The notes under the pieces: generated by a model
Told to the model about the DNA's origin: nothing
Database searches by the model: none
What the model saw: only the letters and a program-made list of their open reading frames with translations
In this document: positions 8,891-16,958 of the stretch, piece after piece
Layout: each line of letters opens with the position of its first letter
How positions within the stretch are numbered: position 1 is the first letter of the stretch
Position numbers and translations under genes: made by a program
Assembly (NCBI RefSeq): GCF_014203735.1
Contig: NZ_JACHJQ010000005.1
Span: forward strand, 62,001-126,000
Source of the DNA: Actinophytocola algeriensis
GTDB lineage: Bacteria > Actinomycetota > Actinomycetes > Mycobacteriales > Pseudonocardiaceae
Direction of reading: 5' to 3'
Length of the DNA stretch: 64,000 bases

Positions 8891-9919
8891 ATGGTCGGCA
8901 TGATCGCAGCCGCGGCAGGCGGCACGTTGCTCGCGGCCTGCTGGCTGAGCGTGGCACGCGCGGTCTTCACACAGGGCCAGGAGCCGCCGCGTGCGGCGAG
9001 GTGGAGCATTCGTCTGACGGCTGGGGCGCTCACCCCGGTCGCGGTGCGGCTCGGGGCCGCGCGACGGGAACGGCTGCTGGCGCTGTGCGCGCCACTGGCC
9101 CTGTTCCTCATGTTCGCCGCCTGGTTCACCGGCGGCACGACGGGTTTCGTGCTGCTCGCGGTGGCGGCGGAGGTGATCCGCCCGGAGGCCGGGGACATCG
9201 GCGCCATGCTCGCGTTCGAGCTGGCAGGCCCGGCGCGGCTGTACGCCATCGCGGCCGCGGTGTCCGGTGCGCTGCTCGTCGGCGTGTTCGCGGTGTACGT
9301 GGCCAGGATCGCGGCCGCCCACGGCCGCCGGGAGGCGCTCGTCGCACGGCTGTCGGCCCACGCGAGGGAGCCCTCCGACGCCGAGCGGGTGATCGCCACC
9401 TACGTCCGGTCCGACTCCCGCGCCCAGCTCGACACCTGGTACGGCGAGTGGGCGGCCTGGCTCTCCGACGTGCGCTGCACGCACGGCGGCCACCCGTCGC
9501 TCGTGTACTTCCGGTCGTCGGGCCCGCTGTCGTGGCTGGAGGCCGCGGTGATCGCGCTGGACGCGGCCGCGCTGGTCGAGGCCACCGCGCCGGACTGGGC
9601 CCCGCCGAACACGCAGGTGCTGCTGGAGACGGGCGCCGGCTGCCTGCAGCGGATCGCGGCGGGCATGGGCATCGCCGTCCCCCGGTCGGTGGTCAGCCTG
9701 CACGGCCGTGAGCAGCGCGGGTTCGCCGACACGATCGAAACGACCCTGTTCGCCGGTCTTCCGGTGGCACGCACGGAACGTTTGGCATGGGAGGTCTTCC
9801 AGCAGGAGCGCACCAGGTACGCGCCGTACGCGGCGGCAGTCGCCGCGCGGCTTCAGTACGGGCCGGACGCCGGCGGGACAGCTGCGGTGATCACGGCGGA
9901 GCAGAGTGGGGGACGGTAA
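8891..9919 (+). CDS. Membrane protein of unknown function (paralogue A)
   Basis: 342 residues from the ATG at 8891, which follows GGAGGAACC. About three hydrophobic segments are visible in the first half (around residues 3-25, 58-85 and 105-130), then a soluble domain. I do not recognise the family. It is clearly related to the protein at 22517-23488: both share CAPLAL, a W..WL.D.R.TH.G.P segment, VVSL.GRE.R.F and RTRYAPY. Its stop is two bases before the start of the DDE-protein gene, so the two are probably one operon together with the histidine kinase. Confidence 0.8.
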   Translation: MVGMIAAAAGGTLLAACWLSVARAVFTQGQEPPRAARWSIRLTAGALTPVAVRLGAARRERLLALCAPLALFLMFAAWFTGGTTGFVLLAVAAEVIRPEAGDIGAMLAFELAGPARLYAIAAAVSGALLVGVFAVYVARIAAAHGRREALVARLSAHAREPSDAERVIATYVRSDSRAQLDTWYGEWAAWLSDVRCTHGGHPSLVYFRSSGPLSWLEAAVIALDAAALVEATAPDWAPPNTQVLLETGAGCLQRIAAGMGIAVPRSVVSLHGREQRGFADTIETTLFAGLPVARTERLAWEVFQQERTRYAPYAAAVAARLQYGPDAGGTAAVITAEQSGGR

Positions 9920-9921
9920 CG

Positions 9922-11127
9922 ATGACCATCGGTCTCGACACGATTTCCGTGAGGAACGAGTCCACGAACCTGGCCGGGTTCTGCCGGGACAGGCTGTCGC
10001 CGCTGGCCAGGTCCGACCAGCGCAGGTGGGGCGAGGTGTACGTGCGCGGGCTGGTCACCGTGCCCGGTCGCAAGTCCATCCGGCGCATCTGCGACACCGT
10101 GGTCGGCGCCCGCGCCGACCAGTGCCTGCAGCAGTTCGTCAACCAGAGCACCTGGCAGTGGGAACCGGTCCGGCGCAACCTCGCCGAGCACGTCACCGCC
10201 GAGATCGCGCCGAGGGCGTGGGTGGTGCGCGACGCCGTGTTCCCGAAGAACGGCGCGAACTCGGTCGGCGTCGCCAGCCGGTACGTGTCCGCGGCCGGGC
10301 GCACGCTCAACTGCCAGGTCGGTCTCACGGTGATGCTCGCTGGCGACTCGGCGGGCGTCCCGGTGAACTGGCGGCTGCTGTTACCCCGGTGCTGGGACGA
10401 CGACGAGCGCCGCCGCGACCGCGCGCACGTGCCGCCGACGCAACGGCACCGCCCGCGCTGGCAGGTCATGATCGAGGCGGTCGAGGAGATGCGGCACGGC
10501 TGGGGTCTCGCCCCGGCACCGGTGATCGCGGACGTCGCCGACCAGCAGGACGTCGAGCCGCTGCTGCGGGCCCTCGAGGAACGCGGCCTCGGCTACCTGC
10601 TGCGGGTCGGGCAGCACGTGCCCGCGTGGTCGTCCCGCGTCGGCAACAACCGGGTGCTCACCGTCGGCGAGCTGGCGCTCCTGGCCGTGCGCCCGGCGGC
10701 GAGGACCCTGAACTGGCAGATCCGCACCGAGGCACGCGCGGCCGCCACCCGGTTCGTCGCCTCGCCCGTGCCGTGCGAGGCGGACGCGCCGCGGCTGGGC
10801 CACAACGTGCGGCTGGTCCGCCGGTTCCAGCCGGCCCGCCACCTGCTCGCCCAGTGGACGGTCGGGCGGAACCGGCCGAGGGCGACCTGGCTGACCAACC
10901 TCAACGTCGCGCGGCTGCCGCAGCTGATCGACCTGGTGAAGCTCGACGGGGTGGCGGCCGAGCACCTCGGGCGCATGCAGGACGACGTCGGCCTGCGGCA
11001 CTTCGAGGGCCGCTCGTACCGCGGCTGGCACCACCACGTCACCCTCGCCTCCATCGCCTACGCCTACCGCCTCGGGCGGGAGATGGAAGAGAGCCGGGAA
11101 GACCTGCGGATCCGACCTTATGTCTAG
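9922..11127 (+). CDS. IS701-like DDE protein, probably not an active transposase
   Basis: 401 residues. The fold and motifs are those of IS701-type DDE enzymes: VVRDAVFPKNG (residues 101-111), VIADVADQQD with Asp204, and FEGRSYRGWHHH with Glu362. In active relatives, as I recall them, the first motif reads like IDETGFPKKG; here the position of the first Asp looks like Arg103. No terminal inverted repeats or target duplications were found. The gene sits two bases after a membrane-protein gene and overlaps a histidine kinase gene by eight bases, so it behaves like an operon member. A domesticated regulator or DNA-binding role is an inference. Confidence 0.8.
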   Translation: MTIGLDTISVRNESTNLAGFCRDRLSPLARSDQRRWGEVYVRGLVTVPGRKSIRRICDTVVGARADQCLQQFVNQSTWQWEPVRRNLAEHVTAEIAPRAWVVRDAVFPKNGANSVGVASRYVSAAGRTLNCQVGLTVMLAGDSAGVPVNWRLLLPRCWDDDERRRDRAHVPPTQRHRPRWQVMIEAVEEMRHGWGLAPAPVIADVADQQDVEPLLRALEERGLGYLLRVGQHVPAWSSRVGNNRVLTVGELALLAVRPAARTLNWQIRTEARAAATRFVASPVPCEADAPRLGHNVRLVRRFQPARHLLAQWTVGRNRPRATWLTNLNVARLPQLIDLVKLDGVAAEHLGRMQDDVGLRHFEGRSYRGWHHHVTLASIAYAYRLGREMEESREDLRIRPYV

Positions 11128-12571
11128 AACCCGCGACCGGACGGTCGAGGCGCTGCGGCGGATCGAGCTGTTCGCCGGGCTCACGGACGACGAGCTCGGC
11201 TGGCTCGCCGACGCCGGGAAGCCGGTCACCCTCGCCGACGGCGAGATCCTGTTCGAGGACGGGCAGCAGGCCGAGTACTTCTACGTGCTGCTGACGGGCG
11301 AGCTGCTGATCAGCAAGCTCGTCGGCGGGTGGGTCGAGGTCGTCGGCAGGCACTCGGCGGACGCGGCCGAGGCCGTGCCGAGCGCGGCGACACCGGGCGC
11401 GGAGCCCGAGAAACCGGTCGCCGCGCACCAGTTCACCGGCGAGCTGCCGATGCTCGCCGGCGGCGGCTACGTCGCGCGGGGCACCGCCGTCGGCCGCACC
11501 GAACTGCTGGCCTACGACCAGGAGACGTTCCTGGAGATGATCGTCCGCTGCCCGCGGGTGTGCCGGGTGCTGCTGCCGGTGCTGGCGTGGCGGATCCGGT
11601 CCTACGAGCTGCAGGCGGGCAGGCGGGCCCTGCTCGACGGGCTCAGTGTGCTGGCCGCGGGGCTGGCGCACGAGCTGAACAACCCGACCGCCGCGCTCGT
11701 GCGGGCGGCGCGGGAGCTGGGTGAGTCGGTGCGTGCGCTCACCGGGTCGGCCGTCCGGTGGGGCAGGCTCGCCGCCGACGGCGAGGGCGCCCGGATCGAC
11801 GAGCTGGCGGCGCGGATCCGCGCCAGGACCGGCCCCCGCGACCCGTTCGAGGCGGACCGGACCATGGACGCGCTCGCGGACGAGCTGGCGTCACACGGGG
11901 TGCCGGGGGCGGACGAGCTGGCCGCGGTCCTCGCCGAGGGCGGCGTCGAACCCGGCGACCTCGCCGGGTTCGCCTGCCACGTGCGGGAGTGCGCACTGCC
12001 CGCCGCCGTCGGCTGGCTGGCGCACGTGCTGCGCGCCGAGGCGCTCGTCGCCGACGTGGCGGAGACGAGCGGGCGGATCGCGATGCTGGTGCGGGACACC
12101 AAGTCGTACAGTGACCTGGACCGCGCGCCGCAGCGTGCGGTCGACCTGACCGAGGGCCTCGACGCGACGCTCGCCATGTACGCGGCGCGGCTCGACGGCG
12201 TCCGCGTGTGCCGCGACTACGCACCGGACCTGCCGCCGGTGACCGTGTACCCGAGCGAGCTGAACCAGGTGTGGGCCAACCTGGTCGACAACGCGATCGA
12301 CGCGATGGGCGGCGAGGGGGTGCTGAGCATCCGGACCCGGCGCGAGGACCGGTACGCCGTCGTGGAGATCCGCGACGACGGCCCGGGGATCCCGGCCGCC
12401 ACGATCGATATGCTGTTCCAGCCCTTCTTCACCACCAAGGACATCGGCAAGGGCACCGGGCTGGGGCTGCATCTGAGCCACGGCATCGTGACCACCCGGC
12501 ACCGGGGTTCGATCAGCGTGACGTCCGTGCCCGGCGACACCTGCTTCACCGTGTGCCTGCCGGCTGAGTGA
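11120..12571 (+). CDS. Sensor histidine kinase with cyclic-nucleotide-binding-type domain
   Basis: 483 residues. Residues about 15-150 resemble a cNMP-binding (CAP_ED) domain, with LFAGLTDDELGWLA at the start and a short low-complexity insertion near residues 78-95. The phosphoacceptor box is AGLAHELNNP with His184. The ATPase boxes are clear: NLVDNAIDAM, DDGPGIP, FQPFFTTK and GKGTGLGL. No membrane segment is seen, so it should be soluble. No response regulator lies next to it. It overlaps the DDE-protein gene by eight bases, which suggests coupled translation. Confidence 0.9.
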   Translation: MSRTRDRTVEALRRIELFAGLTDDELGWLADAGKPVTLADGEILFEDGQQAEYFYVLLTGELLISKLVGGWVEVVGRHSADAAEAVPSAATPGAEPEKPVAAHQFTGELPMLAGGGYVARGTAVGRTELLAYDQETFLEMIVRCPRVCRVLLPVLAWRIRSYELQAGRRALLDGLSVLAAGLAHELNNPTAALVRAARELGESVRALTGSAVRWGRLAADGEGARIDELAARIRARTGPRDPFEADRTMDALADELASHGVPGADELAAVLAEGGVEPGDLAGFACHVRECALPAAVGWLAHVLRAEALVADVAETSGRIAMLVRDTKSYSDLDRAPQRAVDLTEGLDATLAMYAARLDGVRVCRDYAPDLPPVTVYPSELNQVWANLVDNAIDAMGGEGVLSIRTRREDRYAVVEIRDDGPGIPAATIDMLFQPFFTTKDIGKGTGLGLHLSHGIVTTRHRGSISVTSVPGDTCFTVCLPAE

Positions 12572-12629
12572 TCACCAGTACCGCTGGACGTATGATCGGT
12601 TACCCAGGCCTGGCGATGGAGCGAGCGAC

Positions 12630-13721
12630 GTGACCGACCTTCTGTCTGCCGTGGACGAAGTGGGTACGCCGGCCTATGTCTACGACCTCGCCGAGATCCG
12701 CGTCAGCAGGCAGCGGCTCCGGGCCGTGCTGCCGGGCCGCACCGGCCTGTACTACTCGCTGACGGCCAACCCGCATCCCGAGCTGCTGCGCGAGATCCGC
12801 GCAGGCGACGTGCTGCCCGCGGTGCGCTCGCCCGGTGAGCTGGACGCCGCGCTCGTCGCGGGCTGGGCGGCGCGGGACGTCCTCTACTCGGGCCCGGCCC
12901 GGCGGGACACCGACCTGGACTGGGCGCTGCGGCTCGGGGTGCGGACCTTCACGGTGGACTCGGAAGCGGCGCTGGACCAGCTGTCCCGCCGCGCCGCCGG
13001 GCACCGGGAACCGGTGGACTGCCTGCTGCGGGTGAACACCTCCGCGCTCGCCAGGGCAGGCGCGGACCCGGACTTCGTGCTGTCGCAGCCGGCCGGGTTC
13101 GCCGGTGGCGGGGCCGCGCGGGTCGTCGGGCTGCACGTGTGCACGGACTCCGATGTGGACAGTACGGCCGAACTGGCGGGCCGGCTGGTCGCGGCGCTCG
13201 CCGGGCACGGGGTGGTGGTCGAGCGGATCGGTTTCACCGGTGCCGCACCGGGCCTGGCGGAACGGTTCATGACCCGGTCCCAGGTTTCGTTCGAAGTGGA
13301 CAGTGAGCTGGTCGGGGTGGCCGGCACGCTCGTCACGGCCGTGCTCGACGTCCGGGTCGCGGCCGGGCAGCAGGTGGTGGTGCTGGAGTCCGGCGCGAAC
13401 CACGCCGGCCTGTTCGCGGGCAGGCGCCGCAGATCGCTCTCGCCGCGGCTGGTCTCCCGGGCACCGAGGGGCGGACTCGTCGACACCGTCCTGTTCGGTC
13501 CGCAGGAGATCCCGCTCGACGTGTGGGCGCCCTCGGTGCGGCTGCCCCGGTTGCGGCCGGGCGACGTGCTGGCCGTGCCGGACACCGGCGCCTGGGGTGT
13601 GACGGCGGGCCTGGTCGCGTTCGGTGCGCCCGACATGCCGGCGGAGGTGGTGATCGACCGCGACGACCCGGACGCGGACGTCGTGCACGTCTCCCGCCTC
13701 TCGGTGACGAGGTATCCGTAG
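12630..13721 (+). CDS. PLP-decarboxylase-fold protein lacking lysine
   Basis: 363 residues with the layout of fold-type III decarboxylases (LysA/ornithine decarboxylase): the N-terminal TPAYVYDL, YSLTANPHPELL, SPGELDAAL, GLHVC, and a C-terminal barrel with GDVLAVPDTGAWG. The segment that normally reads Y-A-L-K-A-N and holds the PLP lysine is YSLTAN, with Thr45. The whole predicted protein contains no lysine at all. The usual Cys of the C-terminal GPxCxSxD motif also appears as Gln (GPQEIPLD). It therefore cannot be a standard PLP enzyme. The GTG start follows GGAG. It opens the biosynthetic operon. Confidence 0.85.
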   Translation: MTDLLSAVDEVGTPAYVYDLAEIRVSRQRLRAVLPGRTGLYYSLTANPHPELLREIRAGDVLPAVRSPGELDAALVAGWAARDVLYSGPARRDTDLDWALRLGVRTFTVDSEAALDQLSRRAAGHREPVDCLLRVNTSALARAGADPDFVLSQPAGFAGGGAARVVGLHVCTDSDVDSTAELAGRLVAALAGHGVVVERIGFTGAAPGLAERFMTRSQVSFEVDSELVGVAGTLVTAVLDVRVAAGQQVVVLESGANHAGLFAGRRRRSLSPRLVSRAPRGGLVDTVLFGPQEIPLDVWAPSVRLPRLRPGDVLAVPDTGAWGVTAGLVAFGAPDMPAEVVIDRDDPDADVVHVSRLSVTRYP

Positions 13722-13793
13722 CCGGCTCCGCAACTAACGGAGTCCGGGCGTGATGTTCGCCGCCACCGCGGTGGCGCCCCGAGAATCGACCCC

Positions 13794-14435
13794 GTGATCG
13801 TTCCGTCCCCCCGGTTCTGCGTCCTGCTCGGGCCCGACTACGCGGGCAAGTCGTCGGTGCTCGCCGAGTTCGCCCGCACGGCGGCGCCGTGGCGGTGCGT
13901 GTCGGTCGACGACGACGGCCTCGCGCCGGAGCACCGGTTGCTCGCCGACCTGCGGCGCCGCCTCGCCCGCGATGTGCTGCCCGGGCTCGGTTCCGCGTAC
14001 TCCGACGACTTCCTCGCGGGACTGTTGCAACTGGCCGTGCTGCACCTGCGCGACCGGGTGCTCGCCGCGGGCAATGCACCGGTCGTCGTCGACTCCTACT
14101 ACTACAAGATCCTCGCCAAGTGCCGTCTCGCCGGTGTCCGCGAGAACCCGATGTTCGCGTGGTGGCGCACTTTTCCCCGCCCGGCACGGGTGATCTGGCT
14201 GGACGTCGCGCCGGGAACCGCGTGGCGGCGGTGCGGCGATGGCGCGGGGACCAACCCGCTGGAGTACTACGGCGACCGTCCCGGCTGGCCGGGGTTCGAG
14301 GAGTACCAGACGGATCTGCGCAAAGTGATGCTCGACGAGACCGACCGGCTGCCGGTCACGGTCGTCGCCGAACAGGACAGTGTCGCGCGGACCGCGGCGA
14401 TGGTGGGGGAGGTGCTGGCCGATGAGCTCGGATGA
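13794..14435 (+). CDS. P-loop kinase-like protein (thymidylate-kinase fold)
   Basis: 213 residues. The Walker A motif is GPDYAGKSS (residues 13-21), close to that of thymidylate and other nucleoside-phosphate kinases. The segment VVVDSYYYKILAK resembles the DRYY region of these kinases, and VIWLDVAP a later strand. A substrate cannot be named from the sequence. It starts with GTG, 72 bases after the PLP-fold gene, and its end overlaps the GH3 gene by 14 bases, so the next protein is made by coupled translation. A role in activating or phosphorylating a pathway intermediate is possible. Confidence 0.75.
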   Translation: MIVPSPRFCVLLGPDYAGKSSVLAEFARTAAPWRCVSVDDDGLAPEHRLLADLRRRLARDVLPGLGSAYSDDFLAGLLQLAVLHLRDRVLAAGNAPVVVDSYYYKILAKCRLAGVRENPMFAWWRTFPRPARVIWLDVAPGTAWRRCGDGAGTNPLEYYGDRPGWPGFEEYQTDLRKVMLDETDRLPVTVVAEQDSVARTAAMVGEVLADELG

Positions 14436-16101
14436 CGAGCGCACCCGGGCCTACCGCGAGCGCGTGTTCGCCGAACGCGCCCGGTTGCGGACGGCGTTGC
14501 GGGACTGCGCGGGCCACCAGCACGCCGTGCTGTCGGAGCTGTTGGCGCACAACGCCGACACCGAGTTCGGCCGCGAGCACGGCTTCGGTCGCGTCCGCAC
14601 CATGGACGAGTTCCGCAAGGCCGTCCCGGTCCGGGACTACGCGGGCCTCTCGCCGTGGATCGAGCGGACGGCGACCGGTGTGCCCGGCGTGCTCACCGCC
14701 GACGAACCGGTCGTGTACTTCACCTCCAGCGGGAGCACCGGCGAACACAAGAAGATCCCGGTGACCGCGCGCTTCATGCGCACCACCTTCTTCCCGTTCT
14801 TCTACGCGGCGTGGGCACCGCTCACCGAGCACTTCCCCGGCGCGGGCCTGGAAACGGTGCTGAACCTCAAGCACGACCCGGTGCCGAGGGTCGCGACGAC
14901 CGCCTCCGGCAGGCCGCACCTCGGCGCGAGCCAGGTCGACTTCGGCACCGCGTTCGGCGAACCGCTGTCCGCGGAACCGGGCTCGGCGGCGCCGTGGGCC
15001 GAGCTGCCGGCCGGCGTCGACGCGGGCGACCACCTGGAGAAGGCCTACCAGCGGCTGCGGCTCGCCGTGGCGGGCGACGTGCGCGGTGTCATCGGCATCA
15101 ACCCGGCCGCGGTCGCCGCGCTGCCCTTCCAGCTGCGGGAGTGGTGGCCGCGCATCGTCAAGGAGATCCACGACGGGACCCCCGGCATTGCGCCGGATCC
15201 GGTGCGCGCCAGGGAACTCGAGCACCTCGCCGCCCGCGTCGGGCAGGTGCTGCCCGCGCACGTCTGGCCGAACCTGCGGTCGGTGTTCTGCTGGACCAGC
15301 GGCCTCGCCTCGCTCTACCTCCCGAGGCTGCGCGAGGAACTGGGCACCGGGGTGAGCGTGCTGCCCGCGCCGGTCGCGGCGTCGGAGTCCCCGGTCGCCG
15401 TCACCCTCGACCGGCACCCGTGCGCGGGCAGCCCGGTCGTGACCGCCGCGGTGTACGAGTTCGTGCCCGCCGACGAGGACGCCGACAAGGTCACTGGCGA
15501 CGGCGCCACCACCCTGGAGCTGCCCGACCTCGAGGTGGGGCAGGAATACCACGTGATCGTCAGCCACGTCGGCGGGCTGTACCGGTACGCGCTCGGCGAC
15601 GTGGTGCGGGTGGTCGACACCGACGGCGGCGTGCCCCGGCTCGCCTACGCGGGGCGCGGCGGGCTGTCGAACGCCCACGGGGAACGGCTGCGGGAGGCGC
15701 ACGTCGTGCGAGCGCTTGCCACGGCACTGCACGCCGGCGGCCTCGAGGTCCGCAACGCGACGTGCCGTGCGGGCGAACTGGCCCGCTACGAGTTCGCCTG
15801 CGCGCCGTGGCGGTCGTGGAGCTACGTCGAGGCCGACAAGCTGGCCGCGCGGCTGGACGCCGCGCTCGTCGCCGAGTCACCCGGCTACCGGGCCGCACGC
15901 GCGGCGGGGCGGCTCGCGCCGCTGGTCGTGTGCTGCGTCGACGGCGAGGCGTTCCTCCGCGAGTGGCACGACCGGGTGCGCGGCGGGGTCCGGCCGGCGC
16001 AGGCGAAGGACCGCGTGTTCTGGCGTGACGACGACAGCTGGCGCCGCCTCATCGGTGCGGCGCCGGCCTGGCACGGAGAGGACGAGCATGCCCAGGCTTG
16101 A
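14422..16101 (+). CDS. GH3-family acyl-adenylate/amido synthetase
   Basis: 559 residues. The ATP-binding motif TSSGSTGEHKKIP (from about residue 101) and the YRYALGDVVRV segment near the C-terminal third are typical of GH3 proteins. Plant members activate a carboxylate as an acyl adenylate and join it to an amino acid. Bacterial members in gene clusters are poorly characterised. Here it may join the PKS-derived acid, or another acid, to an amine. The ATG at 14422 follows GGGGGAGG. It overlaps both neighbours (14 bases each side), which places it firmly in the operon. Confidence 0.9.
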   Translation: MSSDDERTRAYRERVFAERARLRTALRDCAGHQHAVLSELLAHNADTEFGREHGFGRVRTMDEFRKAVPVRDYAGLSPWIERTATGVPGVLTADEPVVYFTSSGSTGEHKKIPVTARFMRTTFFPFFYAAWAPLTEHFPGAGLETVLNLKHDPVPRVATTASGRPHLGASQVDFGTAFGEPLSAEPGSAAPWAELPAGVDAGDHLEKAYQRLRLAVAGDVRGVIGINPAAVAALPFQLREWWPRIVKEIHDGTPGIAPDPVRARELEHLAARVGQVLPAHVWPNLRSVFCWTSGLASLYLPRLREELGTGVSVLPAPVAASESPVAVTLDRHPCAGSPVVTAAVYEFVPADEDADKVTGDGATTLELPDLEVGQEYHVIVSHVGGLYRYALGDVVRVVDTDGGVPRLAYAGRGGLSNAHGERLREAHVVRALATALHAGGLEVRNATCRAGELARYEFACAPWRSWSYVEADKLAARLDAALVAESPGYRAARAAGRLAPLVVCCVDGEAFLREWHDRVRGGVRPAQAKDRVFWRDDDSWRRLIGAAPAWHGEDEHAQA

Positions 16102-16948
16102 CGCGATCGAGCGCACCGCACTGCTGACCGCCGCCATCCGCGCGGCGGAGAGCAGGAGACCGGACCGGCTCTACGACGACCCGTACGCGGCGGCGTTCGC
16201 CGGTGACGTCGGGCCGGAGCTGCTGGCCGAGGTGCGGTCGGTGACCTTCCCCTCAGGCAGGGCCAGGACGTTGCCCAGCACCCCGGACTACAACGCCATC
16301 CGCACGCGGTTCTTCGACGAGTACCTCACCGCGGCGGTCCGCGACCCGGCCGTGGAGCAGGTCGTGATCGCGCCGGTCGGCATGGACGCCAGGGCCTTCC
16401 GGCTCCCGTGGCCGCGCCGGATCCGCCTGTTCGAGGTCGACCGGCCGGTCGTGCTGTCGGTCAAGGACGACGTGCTCGGCGACCCGCCGTGTGCGGTGGA
16501 CCGCCGCCAGGTCGGCGTCGACCTGCGTGCCGACGACTGGACCGACAGGCTCCTCGCCGCGGGCTACGACCCGGCGGCGCCGTCGGTCTGGCTCCTGGAG
16601 GGGCTGCTCTACTACATCCCGGAACCGGACGTGCACCGGATTCTCGACGGGGTGCGGGCGATGACCGCGCCCGGCAGCCTGGTCGCCGCGGACGTGGTCA
16701 ACGGCGCCGCGCTGCGCCTGCCGACCATGCGCGGGCTGCTGGACGTGTTCGCGGGCTGGGGCTGCCCGTGGCTGTTCGGCACCGACGAGCCGGAGGCGCT
16801 GTTCGCCGCCCACGGCGTCGCCGCGACCGCCGTCCAGCCCGGCGAGCCCGCCGCCGACTACGGCCGCTGGCCCGACCCGGTGCCGCCACGCGAGGAGACC
16901 GAGGTGCGGCGCGTGTTCTTCGTCCACGGCTTACGCACCGGCGATTGA
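16088..16948 (+). CDS. SAM-dependent methyltransferase, LCMT/TIGR00027 type
   Basis: 286 residues. The SAM-binding region is IAPVGMDARAFRLPWP followed by FEVDRP, and the later LLEGLLYYIPEPDV segment is typical of this family of leucine carboxyl methyltransferase-like enzymes. The usual GAG start of the glycine loop reads APVG. Family members in clusters often O-methylate polyketide or other hydroxyl or carboxyl groups. The ATG follows GGAGAGGACG and overlaps the GH3 stop by 14 bases. The FAD enzyme gene follows after ten bases. Confidence 0.88.
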   Translation: MPRLDAIERTALLTAAIRAAESRRPDRLYDDPYAAAFAGDVGPELLAEVRSVTFPSGRARTLPSTPDYNAIRTRFFDEYLTAAVRDPAVEQVVIAPVGMDARAFRLPWPRRIRLFEVDRPVVLSVKDDVLGDPPCAVDRRQVGVDLRADDWTDRLLAAGYDPAAPSVWLLEGLLYYIPEPDVHRILDGVRAMTAPGSLVAADVVNGAALRLPTMRGLLDVFAGWGCPWLFGTDEPEALFAAHGVAATAVQPGEPAADYGRWPDPVPPREETEVRRVFFVHGLRTGD

Positions 16949-16958
16949 GGGGGCGACG

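Noticed and set aside
9922-11127. A mobile insertion sequence
   Set aside because: Only the DDE-like gene is present. No terminal inverted repeats or direct target duplications were found, and both ends are fused into an operon.
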